This document shows positions 24,752 to 32,459 of a DNA stretch of 64,000 nt, in pieces. Position numbers and translations under genes: made by a program. The DNA lies in NCBI RefSeq assembly GCF_000695095.2, contig NZ_CP011454.1, positions 4,030,001-4,094,000 of the forward strand, written 5' to 3'. Numbering within the stretch: position 1 is the first letter of the stretch; each line of letters opens with the position of its first letter. Origin of the DNA: Gemmatimonas phototrophica (GTDB taxonomy: Bacteria > Gemmatimonadota > Gemmatimonadetes > Gemmatimonadales > Gemmatimonadaceae). The notes beneath the pieces are model-generated. The model worked only from the letters and a program-made list of their open reading frames with translations, was not told the DNA's origin and made no database searches.

Positions 24752-26419
24752 TTATCGCACCAACTTCCGATACTTGATGCGGTGCGGCTGGTCGGCATCG
24801 GGGCCTTTCCTCTTTTTCAAGTCCTCGATGTACGCGCCGTAGTTCCCCTCAAACCACACCACTTCCGAGTCACCCTCGAACGCCAGAATGTGCGTGGCCA
24901 CACGATCCAGGAACCAGCGATCGTGAGAAATGATCACCGCGCAGCCGGAGAAGTCGATCACCGCTTCTTCGAGCGCGCGCAGCGTATCGACATCAAGATC
25001 GTTCGTCGGTTCGTCAAGCAACAGCAAGTTGCCGCCCTGCATCACGGTCTTGGCCAGATGCAACCGGTTGCGCTCACCACCCGACAGGTTGGCGACCAGC
25101 TTCTGCTGGTCGGCCCCCTTGAAGTTGAAGCTCGCGGCGTACGCGCGGGAATTGAGTTCGCGCTTCCCCACCGGAATGGTTTCGCGTCCACCGGAAATCT
25201 CTTCCCACACTGTGCGCTTCCCTTCCAGCGTGCGCTGCTGATCCTGATACGAGATCTGCACCGTTTCGCCCACCGTCAGCTCGCCGCCGTCCGGCTGCTC
25301 CAGCCCGTTGATCATGCGGAACAGCGTCGTCTTACCGGCACCGTTGGGGCCAATGATCCCCACGATGCCCGCGCGCGGCAGATCGAAGTTGAGATTCTCG
25401 AAGAGCAGCTTGTCACCGAACGCCTTCTTCAAACCCTTCGCGCGCACCACATCGTTGCCCAGGCGCGGTGCCGGTGGGATGATGATTTCGTTGCTCATCA
25501 CGCGATCGTTCTGCGCTTCACTGGCCAGATCCTCATACGCCTGCAGACGCGCCTTGTTCTTGGCCTGCCGTGCACGCGGCGACATGCGCACCCACTCGAG
25601 TTCCTTCGTGAGCGTCTTCTGACGCGCACTGGCCTGCTTTTCTTCCAGCGCCATACGCGCCTGCTTCTGCTCCAGCCAGCCGCTGTAGTTCCCCTCGTAC
25701 GGCACACCCTTGCCGCGATCGAGCTCGAGAATCCACTTGGCCACATTGTCCAGGAAGTAGCGATCGTGGGTAATGGCCACCACGGTGCCCGCGAACTTCT
25801 CGAGGAAGTGCTCGAGCCACGCCACCGACTCGGCGTCCAAATGGTTGGTGGGTTCGTCCAGCAGCAGCATGTCCGGCTCTTCGAGCAACAGGCGGCACAG
25901 CGCCACGCGACGCTTTTCACCACCCGACAACACCGTCACGTCGGCATCGCCCGGCGGCAAGCGCAGAGCGTCCATCGCGACATCGATCTTGTTGTCGAGA
26001 TTCCAGAGGTCGTGCTGATCGATGTACTCCTGCAACTTGCCCTGACGCGTCATCAGCACATCAAAGTCCGCATCGGGTTCGGCGAACTTGAGCGAGATCT
26101 CGTTGTACTCGTTCAGCGCGTCACGATGGGTCTTCACGGCGAGCTCCACGTTGCCACGCACATCCAACGACGCGTCCAGCTCCGGCTCCTGACTCAGGTA
26201 GCCGATGCGCGTGCCCTTGTGCGCCCACGCTTCGCCCTGAAACTCCGTATCCACGCCCGCCATGATGCGCAGCAACGACGACTTACCGGCCCCGTTGGGA
26301 CCGAGGACGCCGATCTTTGCGCCGGGGTAGAAAGACAGCCAGATGTCGTCGAGGATGATGCGCGAAGGTGGAACCACCTTGCGCAACGCCTTCATCACAT
26401 AGATGAACTGCGGAGCCAT
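24752..26419 (-). CDS. ettA: Energy-dependent translational throttle protein EttA (ABC-F ATPase)
   Basis: 555 residues, the usual EttA length. Two ABC domains without membrane helices: Walker [10 protein letters not shown] and GPNGAGKTT; signatures [11 protein letters not shown] and [11 protein letters not shown]; Walker [12 protein letters not shown] and [12 protein letters not shown]. The inter-domain P-site tRNA interaction motif region follows the first domain ([30 protein letters not shown]). The start [20 protein letters not shown] is the EttA N terminus, fixing ATG 26419. EttA binds the ribosomal E site and gates the first peptide bond according to ATP/ADP ratio. Monocistronic and bounded by the strong terminator. 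Confidence 0.95.
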   Translation of the reverse strand: MAPQFIYVMKALRKVVPPSRIILDDIWLSFYPGAKIGVLGPNGAGKSSLLRIMAGVDTEFQGEAWAHKGTRIGYLSQEPELDASLDVRGNVELAVKTHRDALNEYNEISLKFAEPDADFDVLMTRQGKLQEYIDQHDLWNLDNKIDVAMDALRLPPGDADVTVLSGGEKRRVALCRLLLEEPDMLLLDEPTNHLDAESVAWLEHFLEKFAGTVVAITHDRYFLDNVAKWILELDRGKGVPYEGNYSGWLEQKQARMALEEKQASARQKTLTKELEWVRMSPRARQAKNKARLQAYEDLASEAQNDRVMSNEIIIPPAPRLGNDVVRAKGLKKAFGDKLLFENLNFDLPRAGIVGIIGPNGAGKTTLFRMINGLEQPDGGELTVGETVQISYQDQQRTLEGKRTVWEEISGGRETIPVGKRELNSRAYAASFNFKGADQQKLVANLSGGERNRLHLAKTVMQGGNLLLLDEPTNDLDVDTLRALEEAVIDFSGCAVIISHDRWFLDRVATHILAFEGDSEVVWFEGNYGAYIEDLKKRKGPDADQPHRIKYRKLVR

Positions 26420-26604
26420 GGAAACGGAGACGGAGAAGGAACGCCGGAGCCGGAATGGCAATGGCATATACGGGGCGTAATCTACCCGGGTCCGGAAGCC
26501 TGCCCGCCGCAACCGACCCGCCTGGCCTTCCCCATTCCGAAATTTTTAACCTCCCCAGCCATCCAGTTCTCCTCGCCGGCGGTCGATATTATGAAGCAAC
26601 CGCC

Positions 26605-28653
26605 ATGTCCACTTCCGTCGCCGCGTCCCCCGATGCCACCACGTTGGTCCAGTCGCTGCTGTCTCGACTGGCCATTGCGATTGCGCGTCGGCGAGCGTAT
26701 GCCGACGCGCACCCCATGGCGGTGCAGGCCGATCAGGCGCTGACCGACGCCCTGACCCAGTACCTGACCGGCGAGCCGACCCTCGCACTCGCGGTGGCCA
26801 ATCGTGAGCTCCTGGTAAACGGCACCCTGCTGCAGGCCGGCGGCAACGTGGTCCGCGAGCTGGCGTCCCGTCTGCACAGCATGGGCATTGGTACCGTCCG
26901 GCTCCAGCGCGGTGTCACCCTTGAGGCGGTAAGTCACCTGGTGCGGCTGCTTTCGCGTCGCCTCAACGACCCCTCATTGCAGGAGCCACTGCCGGTCATC
27001 GCGGGGATCGCGCTTGGCCGCATTGACTACGAGCAGCTGGGGCTCGCCGACGAGGAAGCCATTCGGGTGGAGATCACCCAGCTCTGGCGGGCGCTGGCGG
27101 AACGCATGCTCGACACCGCCGCCAACCCGGGCGCCAACCCGTCCGACACCCCCGACAGCGCGTCGGCCTCCACCCTCGCCACAGCGCTCTCCGCCGCGTC
27201 CACCAGCGACACATCGGCCCAACGGGCCTTCGACGCCCTCAGCACCCTGGCCGATGGGGTCTCCATGGCCCCGCGCGCCGTGCGCGATACCATCGGCGAA
27301 CGGCTGCAGGAGCTACTGTCGGCCACCGACCAGGGCGCCATTGTCGCCACCCTGCGCGTCGCCGGCCGGGCCGATCGCTCACGCCTCGTACGGAACGTGG
27401 TCAACGTGCTCCCCGCCGCTGCGGTCGTACGCTGGCTCCACTCGGCCGCCGGTGCCACCGGACAGGACCTGTCGCCACACCTGTTGCGGCTGCTGTCGAA
27501 AATGTCGGTGCACTTTCGCGGCCGACGCCCGGAAGCGGTTGATGATGCGCTGCGCGAAACCGCCGCCGAACTGGTGGGCGGATGGGACATGCAGCACGCC
27601 AACCCGGCCGAACACGCCGCCCTGCTGGATACCCTCGCCGAGTGGAGTGCCCGCGACGGTAAGCCAGCCAAGGACGCTGCCGTCCAGTTCGATTCGGCCT
27701 CGCAGGAAGCGGCCCGGCTGGTGCAGATGGCGTGTGAGATGGACCTGGTCTCGGAGGACGCGGCGCTGGCCGTGAAGCGACTGGCCGACACCGGACACTC
27801 CAGCACCGTGCTGGCGTGGGCCGACCGCGCCCAAAGCGAACCCACCAGACGCCAGCTGCGCGACCTGACCCTGACCCCCAGTGCCATCTCGCGTACGCTG
27901 CTGGCCAATCCGCTGGATAGTGCGGCGGCCAAACAGCTGCTGGACGCCACACACGAAGATGTGGCGCCCGTGCTCATTGACGCCCTCGAACAGTGCGACA
28001 CCCGCGCCGGCCGACGGTTGATCTTTGATCGCATGCGGACGATGGACAGCAGCATCATCGACGCCGTGTTGCAGCGGTTGGCAGCGCCCATGCCCTGGTT
28101 TCTGGCGCGGAATCTGTTGTCGCTGCTGCGCGACCTGCTGGTGGCCACCCCAGAGGCATCGGCCCGGCTCATGGTAGGCCCGCTGCTGCTCTTTCAACGG
28201 CATGAGCATGTGGCCGTGCGGCGTGAAGCAATTCGACTGCTCGCCTCGGTGCCGTCTGTCCGCGCCTCGGCGCTGCGCCGCGCCCTCGACGACAGCACGG
28301 CGGAGGTACAGCACGCCGCCGTTGACGTGGCCTATGTGCAACGCAAGGACGAGTTGCCCACTGACGTCGCGCTCCGGCTGCTGACGCTGGCCGACCAGGA
28401 AAATCTCCCCCTCGAACTTCGCGACAAGGCCGTGCGCGCCGTGGCCGGCACACGTCAGGCCGAGGTGCGCAGCTGGCTCATTGCCCACACCACCCGTCGC
28501 GCCCGTCTCACCGGGTCCACAAAGCTGGCGACCCTCACCGACACGGTGCGCGCCGCACTGCATGTGCTGTCCACCACCTTCGCAGCCGACCCTGAGGCCG
28601 CACCGGTGCTGACACTGGCGCGCAAAGCCGGTGCCCTGGGAGCCGCCGCATGA
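26605..28653 (+). CDS. HEAT-like repeat protein sharing an N-terminal domain with the HD-GYP neighbour
   Basis: 682 residues, soluble. Residues ~10-125 form a domain (LSRLAIAIARRRAYADAHPM, LALAVANRELLVNGTLLQ, VVRELASRLHSMGIGTVRLQ, EAVSHLVRLLSRRL) whose pattern recurs in the downstream protein. A low-complexity Ala/Ser/Thr linker is followed by alpha-helical repeats, clearest at the C terminus: HEHVAVRREAIRLLASVPSV, DDSTAEVQHAAVDVAY, LPLELRDKAVRAVAGTRQAE, typical HEAT. No catalytic motif is seen. It probably acts as a scaffold for the HD-GYP protein, whose ATG overlaps this stop (ATGA). ATG 26605 has no obvious Shine-Dalgarno sequence. Confidence 0.72.
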   Translation: MSTSVAASPDATTLVQSLLSRLAIAIARRRAYADAHPMAVQADQALTDALTQYLTGEPTLALAVANRELLVNGTLLQAGGNVVRELASRLHSMGIGTVRLQRGVTLEAVSHLVRLLSRRLNDPSLQEPLPVIAGIALGRIDYEQLGLADEEAIRVEITQLWRALAERMLDTAANPGANPSDTPDSASASTLATALSAASTSDTSAQRAFDALSTLADGVSMAPRAVRDTIGERLQELLSATDQGAIVATLRVAGRADRSRLVRNVVNVLPAAAVVRWLHSAAGATGQDLSPHLLRLLSKMSVHFRGRRPEAVDDALRETAAELVGGWDMQHANPAEHAALLDTLAEWSARDGKPAKDAAVQFDSASQEAARLVQMACEMDLVSEDAALAVKRLADTGHSSTVLAWADRAQSEPTRRQLRDLTLTPSAISRTLLANPLDSAAAKQLLDATHEDVAPVLIDALEQCDTRAGRRLIFDRMRTMDSSIIDAVLQRLAAPMPWFLARNLLSLLRDLLVATPEASARLMVGPLLLFQRHEHVAVRREAIRLLASVPSVRASALRRALDDSTAEVQHAAVDVAYVQRKDELPTDVALRLLTLADQENLPLELRDKAVRAVAGTRQAEVRSWLIAHTTRRARLTGSTKLATLTDTVRAALHVLSTTFAADPEAAPVLTLARKAGALGAAA

Positions 28654-29873
28654 GTACCGAACTCGCCACCTCGCCGGCGGCCACGGCGATCGTCTCTGAG
28701 TGGCTCACCACGCTGGGCCAGGCCTTGGCGGCGATGGCCCTGTATGGTCCGGGACACCCGTCCCGCGCCGCCAGTCGGGCGCGGGTACACGAGCGCCTCT
28801 GGGCCGCTTTACAGGCCGTACACCCCCTTCGACTGACGTTCCTGGACGGTGATGTCATTCTCGGCGTTCACCCGCTGCACGATGTTCGCGCGGGAGAACT
28901 CGCGCAGCGCCTTGGCGCGGCCGGCATCCAGCGGTTGGAGTTCGACGGGGAACTCCCGGACGACGAGACCATTGGAGAGCTGCTCGAGACATTGCATGCC
29001 GCCGCCGGGCCACACGGCACCCCAATCAGTCATGTGCACACGTTTCCCGGCATCCGCCTGGGGCCGGTGGGGTTGCTGAGTGATGGCCCCGGTGAGTCCT
29101 CAGGCCAAGCGCCCCGCGCCGCTGGCGCGCGCGCGGACGATGGCGGAGAATTGATGGACGCCCTCATCGCCGACGGGCTTCAGGAAGAGCTGGAGACACT
29201 CACCTGGATTACCGCCAAGGCCACCAGCGATTCCCGGGTGCCCATGGCGGAAGTCGAAGCGGTTATCCGCGGGCTATCGCTGGCCATGCAGGCCGAACAC
29301 GGTTCGTTGCTGCCGCTGGTGTCGCTCAAGTCGGTGGACCAGTACACCACGGTACACGCCTGCAACGTGTCGATGCTGTCCATGGGGCTGGCCGAGCAGC
29401 TGGGCTTCGGATCGCGGGATGTGCGGGCTGTTGGCACGGCGGCTCTGCTGCACGACATCGGCAAGGTGCGGCTCCCGGAAGCGCTGCTGCGCAAGAACGG
29501 TGGGCTGTCCGACGCCGAGCGCGAGTTGATGCGTACACACCCGGTGGAAGGTGCCCGCCTGCTGAGCGACCGTGGGGCCGGCAACTCGCTGTCTGCGATC
29601 GTGGCGTATGAGCACCATGTCTGGGCGGACGGCACAGGAGGCTATCCCGCCTTCCAGTTCCCGCGGCGGACGCACTACGTGAGCCGGCTGGTGCAGGTGT
29701 GCGACGTGTACGACGCCCTCAGCACGGAACGCCCGTACCGTGCGGCGTGGCCGCGCGCCCGTACGCTGCATCACATGCGGCTGCAGGCTGGCCGGGAGCT
29801 CGACTACGATTTGCTGCTGGCGTTCTTCGACCTACTGGACAAGGCCGAACGACGGCAGAGCAGCCTCAAGTAG
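28650..29873 (+). CDS. HD-GYP domain phosphodiesterase-like protein
   Basis: 407 residues. Residues ~15-125 repeat the N-terminal domain of the preceding protein (LTTLGQALAAMALYGPGHPS, HPLRLTFLDGDVILGVHPLH, ELAQRLGAAGIQRLEFDGEL). The C-terminal half is an HD-GYP domain: VSLKSVDQYTTVHACNVSML, HDIGKVRLPE (HD at 268-269), LMRTHPVEGARLL, and EHHVWADGTGGYP, where the canonical D-G-x-G-Y-P carries one extra Gly. The family degrades cyclic di-GMP or related cyclic dinucleotides; metal ligands look present, activity is not proven. Translationally coupled to the HEAT-like protein by ATGA. Confidence 0.86.
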   Translation: MSTELATSPAATAIVSEWLTTLGQALAAMALYGPGHPSRAASRARVHERLWAALQAVHPLRLTFLDGDVILGVHPLHDVRAGELAQRLGAAGIQRLEFDGELPDDETIGELLETLHAAAGPHGTPISHVHTFPGIRLGPVGLLSDGPGESSGQAPRAAGARADDGGELMDALIADGLQEELETLTWITAKATSDSRVPMAEVEAVIRGLSLAMQAEHGSLLPLVSLKSVDQYTTVHACNVSMLSMGLAEQLGFGSRDVRAVGTAALLHDIGKVRLPEALLRKNGGLSDAERELMRTHPVEGARLLSDRGAGNSLSAIVAYEHHVWADGTGGYPAFQFPRRTHYVSRLVQVCDVYDALSTERPYRAAWPRARTLHHMRLQAGRELDYDLLLAFFDLLDKAERRQSSLK

Positions 29874-29938
29874 CCCAGGACGCCCTCCCGCACTGCCGAA
29901 GCGGGAACGCTGGCGCCCCCGGGGCCGTATTGTCGGCA

Positions 29939-30679
29939 ATGCCTGCACTGCTTCAGATCTCCGACCTCACCGCGCAGCTCTCCGGCAACCCGGCGGCCGC
30001 GCTCCCGTTCCTGTTCGGTGCGGGGGTGCTCACCAGCCTCACGCCGTGCGTCTATCCGATGATCCCGATCACGGCCGCGATCGTTGGAGGACAGTCATCA
30101 TCGGAGCAGTTGGGCGCCACCAAAGTGTCACGATGGCGCCCTCTTGGCCTTTCCATGCTGTATGTGGCGGGATTGGCGAGTGTCTATGCCGGGCTGGGGT
30201 TGCTGGCCGGGCTCACCGGAACCATGTTCGGGACCGTGTCCGCGAACCCGTGGGCGTACTTCACCATGGCCAACCTGCTCATGGTGGCCGGACTGTCCAT
30301 GCTGGACGTGATTCCGGTGCGGGTGCCATCGGCCATCATGCAGCGCGCCGCCAATGCAGGGACCGGCGGGCGGGCCGCTGGCGCACTCATCATGGGCGCC
30401 GCCTCCGGGCTTGTGGCCGCCCCCTGTTCGGCGCCGGTCATGGCGGCCGTGCTCACTTGGGTTTCCACCACCAAGTCGGCGCTGCTGGGCTTCACCTACC
30501 TCTTCACCTTCTCCCTCGGCATGTGCACCCTTCTGGTGCTGGTCGGGGTATCAGCCGGGACACTGTCGCGATTACCGCGCGCTGGTGCGTGGATGCTGAC
30601 GGTTAAAAAAGGCTTTGCGTTTGTGATGATCGCAATGGCCGAGTATTACCTGGTGAAAATGGGGCAGGTCTACTTTTAA
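29939..30679 (+). CDS. CcdA/DsbD-type transmembrane thiol-electron carrier
   Basis: 246 residues, seven to eight hydrophobic helices. The two redox Cys motifs of the DsbD gamma domain are present: SLTPCVYPMIPI (Cys37) and AAPCSAPVMAA (Cys163). It moves electrons from cytoplasmic thioredoxin across the inner membrane to periplasmic thiol proteins, as in cytochrome c maturation or periplasmic reduction. The TlpA-like gene follows after about 97 bases and is the likely partner. The protein stops without the soluble DsbD domains. ATG 29939 begins the natural N terminus; a longer frame upstream lies within the HD-GYP gene. Confidence 0.88.
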   Translation: MPALLQISDLTAQLSGNPAAALPFLFGAGVLTSLTPCVYPMIPITAAIVGGQSSSEQLGATKVSRWRPLGLSMLYVAGLASVYAGLGLLAGLTGTMFGTVSANPWAYFTMANLLMVAGLSMLDVIPVRVPSAIMQRAANAGTGGRAAGALIMGAASGLVAAPCSAPVMAAVLTWVSTTKSALLGFTYLFTFSLGMCTLLVLVGVSAGTLSRLPRAGAWMLTVKKGFAFVMIAMAEYYLVKMGQVYF

Positions 30680-30703
30680 CCGCCCGTGTGGTTCAACTGA
30701 TCA

Positions 30704-30761
30704 GTTTCGGGTAATGGGTTCGGGTCCGGAGTACCGGGTCGAACCACCCACGACCCGAAAC
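30704..30761 (+). promoter_or_regulatory. Nested inverted repeat in the CcdA-TlpA intergenic leader
   Basis: An outer perfect nine-base repeat, GTTTCGGGT (30704-30712) with ACCCGAAAC (30753-30761), encloses an inner GGTTCG (30717-30722) with CGAACC (30740-30745). The RNA can therefore fold into a two-tier stem ending 15 bases before the TlpA-like ATG. No U-tract follows. It could control read-through, 5-prime stability or ribosome access; the function is not determinable here. Confidence 0.45.
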
Positions 30762-30776
30762 CCCAACCCGGAACTC

Positions 30777-31277
30777 ATGACTGATCTGTTCAAGCGTTTG
30801 CGGGTCGCCGCAATCGCCATCGCCCTCACCGCCGCCCCCGCTTTTGCCCAGGACCTCGGCATCGCCGTTGGCGAGCAGGCCCCCGGCGGGCCCCTCGAAA
30901 CACTGACCGGACAGACCGTGGACCTCTCGACGCTGGTGGGCAAACAGCCCGCCGTGATCGAGTTCTGGGCCACGTGGTGCGGCAACTGTAAGCAGCTGGA
31001 GCCTGCCATGCGGGCGGCGCACACGAAGTACGGCAAGAGCGTCCGGTTCGTCACGGTGGCCGTGTCGGTCAATCAGTCCATCGAGCGCGTTAAGGCGTGG
31101 CAGGCGGCCAACAAGCTCCCGGGCGACCTGCTCTACGATCGCAAAGGCACCGTTAGCGGCGCCTACGATGTGCCGGCCACGAGCTATGTCGTGGTGGTGG
31201 ACAAGTCTGGGAAAATCGTCTACACCGGCGTTGGCGGCACCCAAAATCTGGATGTCGCAATCAAAAAGGCGATGTAA
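30777..31277 (+). CDS. TlpA-like periplasmic thioredoxin-fold protein
   Basis: 166 residues. Signal peptide VAAIAIALTAAPAFAQ, then a thioredoxin fold: GEQAPGGPLETLTG, VIEFWATWCGNCKQLEP with the redox pair Cys68-Cys71 (W-C-G-N-C), FVTVAVSVNQSIERVKAW, and the cis-Pro loop in YDVPATSYVVVVDKSGK. TlpA/ResA-type proteins reduce apocytochrome or other periplasmic disulfides, receiving electrons from a CcdA/DsbD carrier, which is exactly the upstream gene. The ATG at 30777 begins the signal peptide. Confidence 0.9.
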   Translation: MTDLFKRLRVAAIAIALTAAPAFAQDLGIAVGEQAPGGPLETLTGQTVDLSTLVGKQPAVIEFWATWCGNCKQLEPAMRAAHTKYGKSVRFVTVAVSVNQSIERVKAWQAANKLPGDLLYDRKGTVSGAYDVPATSYVVVVDKSGKIVYTGVGGTQNLDVAIKKAM

Positions 31278-31302
31278 CGACCTGAAAACAGTTGAAATTT
31301 TC

Positions 31303-31316
31303 TGAAACGCGTTACA
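31303..31316. promoter_or_regulatory. Candidate operator upstream of lacI-type gene
   Basis: TGAAACGCGTTACA is a near-perfect 14-base palindrome (one mismatched pair) about 94 bases before the LacI-family start. The half-site TGTAACG also occurs at 31273-31279 over the stop codon of the TlpA-like gene, so GATGTAACG and CGTTACATC form a perfect nine-base inverted repeat (31271-31279 with 31310-31318). LacI-family operators are A/T-flanked palindromes of similar size, though the usual centre is CG and here it is GC. Autoregulation is a hypothesis. Confidence 0.35.
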
Positions 31317-31409
31317 TCATTTAAAAATAGGAACGCCAGTCCGAACCCCGCGTCACGCAGCCCTGCGCGACGCGGTTCTCGTTTCCCGCCTCCCTCGGTC
31401 GAGATTCGC

Positions 31410-32444
31410 GTGAGCAGTCGCCCCACTCCCACCATTCGCGACGTCGCCAAAGCCGCCGGCGTGTCCATTGCCACGGTGTCCCGCGTGCTCAACGATGCGG
31501 CCCGCGTGACCGAAGACACCCGCGATCGAGTGCGCTCGGTGGTGGACAAGATGGGCTACGCCCCCCACGGCGGAACGCGGGCGGTGGTGGTGCGACGCAC
31601 CAGAACGCTGGGCGTGCTGCTGCCTGAGCTGTACGGCGAGTTCTTTTCCGAGTTCATTCGCGGCATTGATGAAACCGCCAAGAAGCATGGCTTTCTCACG
31701 CTGGTCACCAGCGCGCGGCGCGAGGCCAACGAGATTGCCGCGGCGGTGAGCAACATGCGGGGGCGCGTGGATGGCTTTCTGGCGGTGTCTCCGTCCGTAG
31801 CCGCCCGTGCAACATTGGCTGAGGTCGCCGAGCGCTACCCAACGGTTCTGGTGGGCGCCGGCAGCGATGTGGGGGCGTTTGCCGCCTTGTCGGTGAACAA
31901 CTTCCAGGGTGCGGCCGCCATGATGAAACATCTGCTGTCGCTGGGGCATCGCAAGATTGTGTTCTTGCGCGGACCCGCCGGGCAGGTGGACGCCAGCGAG
32001 CGACTGCACGCGGTGCGTGAAGTGGCCAACTGGTACGACGACTGCGAGCTCACGGAACTCTCTGGTGAGTTCCGCATGGACACCGCGTACGAGGTGGTTA
32101 CTCAGCTGCTGCAGAGCGGTGCCCGTCCCGATGCCATTTTTGCCGCCAACGATACCATGGCGGTGGGTGTCATTTCGGCGATCAAGGACGCCGACCTGCG
32201 GGTGCCGGACGACATTGCCGTGACGGGCTTCGACGACACGCCCATGACACGCTATCTGTCGCCGCCACTGACCACCGTCCGCATGCCCATTTTTTCGCTG
32301 GGCGAGCGGGCGGCACTGCGCCTCATTGAGACGCTGCGTGGCGGGGGCACGGCGGTACCGGCGAATCATGAGATTCTGCCGGCACAGCTGGTCATCCGCT
32401 CAAGCTGCGGCGCCGCTCACAAGATGATGGAAGCCGCCGGCTGA
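31410..32444 (+). CDS. LacI-family transcriptional regulator
   Basis: 344 residues. The N-terminal helix-turn-helix TIRDVAKAAGVSIATVSRVL (residues 8-27) and hinge helix region are canonical. The periplasmic-binding-protein-like sensor follows: RTRTLGVLLPELYGEFFSEF, MMKHLLSLGHRKIVFLRGPA, AIFAANDTMAVGVISAIKDA, IAVTGFDDTPMTRYLSPPLT. It should bind a sugar or nucleoside effector and repress nearby or distant genes; no sugar catabolic operon adjoins it, so the target is unclear. GTG start at 31410. A palindrome upstream (31303-31316) may be its own operator. Confidence 0.93.
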   Translation: MSSRPTPTIRDVAKAAGVSIATVSRVLNDAARVTEDTRDRVRSVVDKMGYAPHGGTRAVVVRRTRTLGVLLPELYGEFFSEFIRGIDETAKKHGFLTLVTSARREANEIAAAVSNMRGRVDGFLAVSPSVAARATLAEVAERYPTVLVGAGSDVGAFAALSVNNFQGAAAMMKHLLSLGHRKIVFLRGPAGQVDASERLHAVREVANWYDDCELTELSGEFRMDTAYEVVTQLLQSGARPDAIFAANDTMAVGVISAIKDADLRVPDDIAVTGFDDTPMTRYLSPPLTTVRMPIFSLGERAALRLIETLRGGGTAVPANHEILPAQLVIRSSCGAAHKMMEAAG

Positions 32445-32459
32445 CCCGCCGGCGTTCGG

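Noticed and set aside
24740-26743. A 667-codon plus-strand open frame opposite ettA
   Set aside because: It is fully antisense to the clear EttA protein, is rich in His/Arg/Gln and has no domain character; high GC creates such frames.
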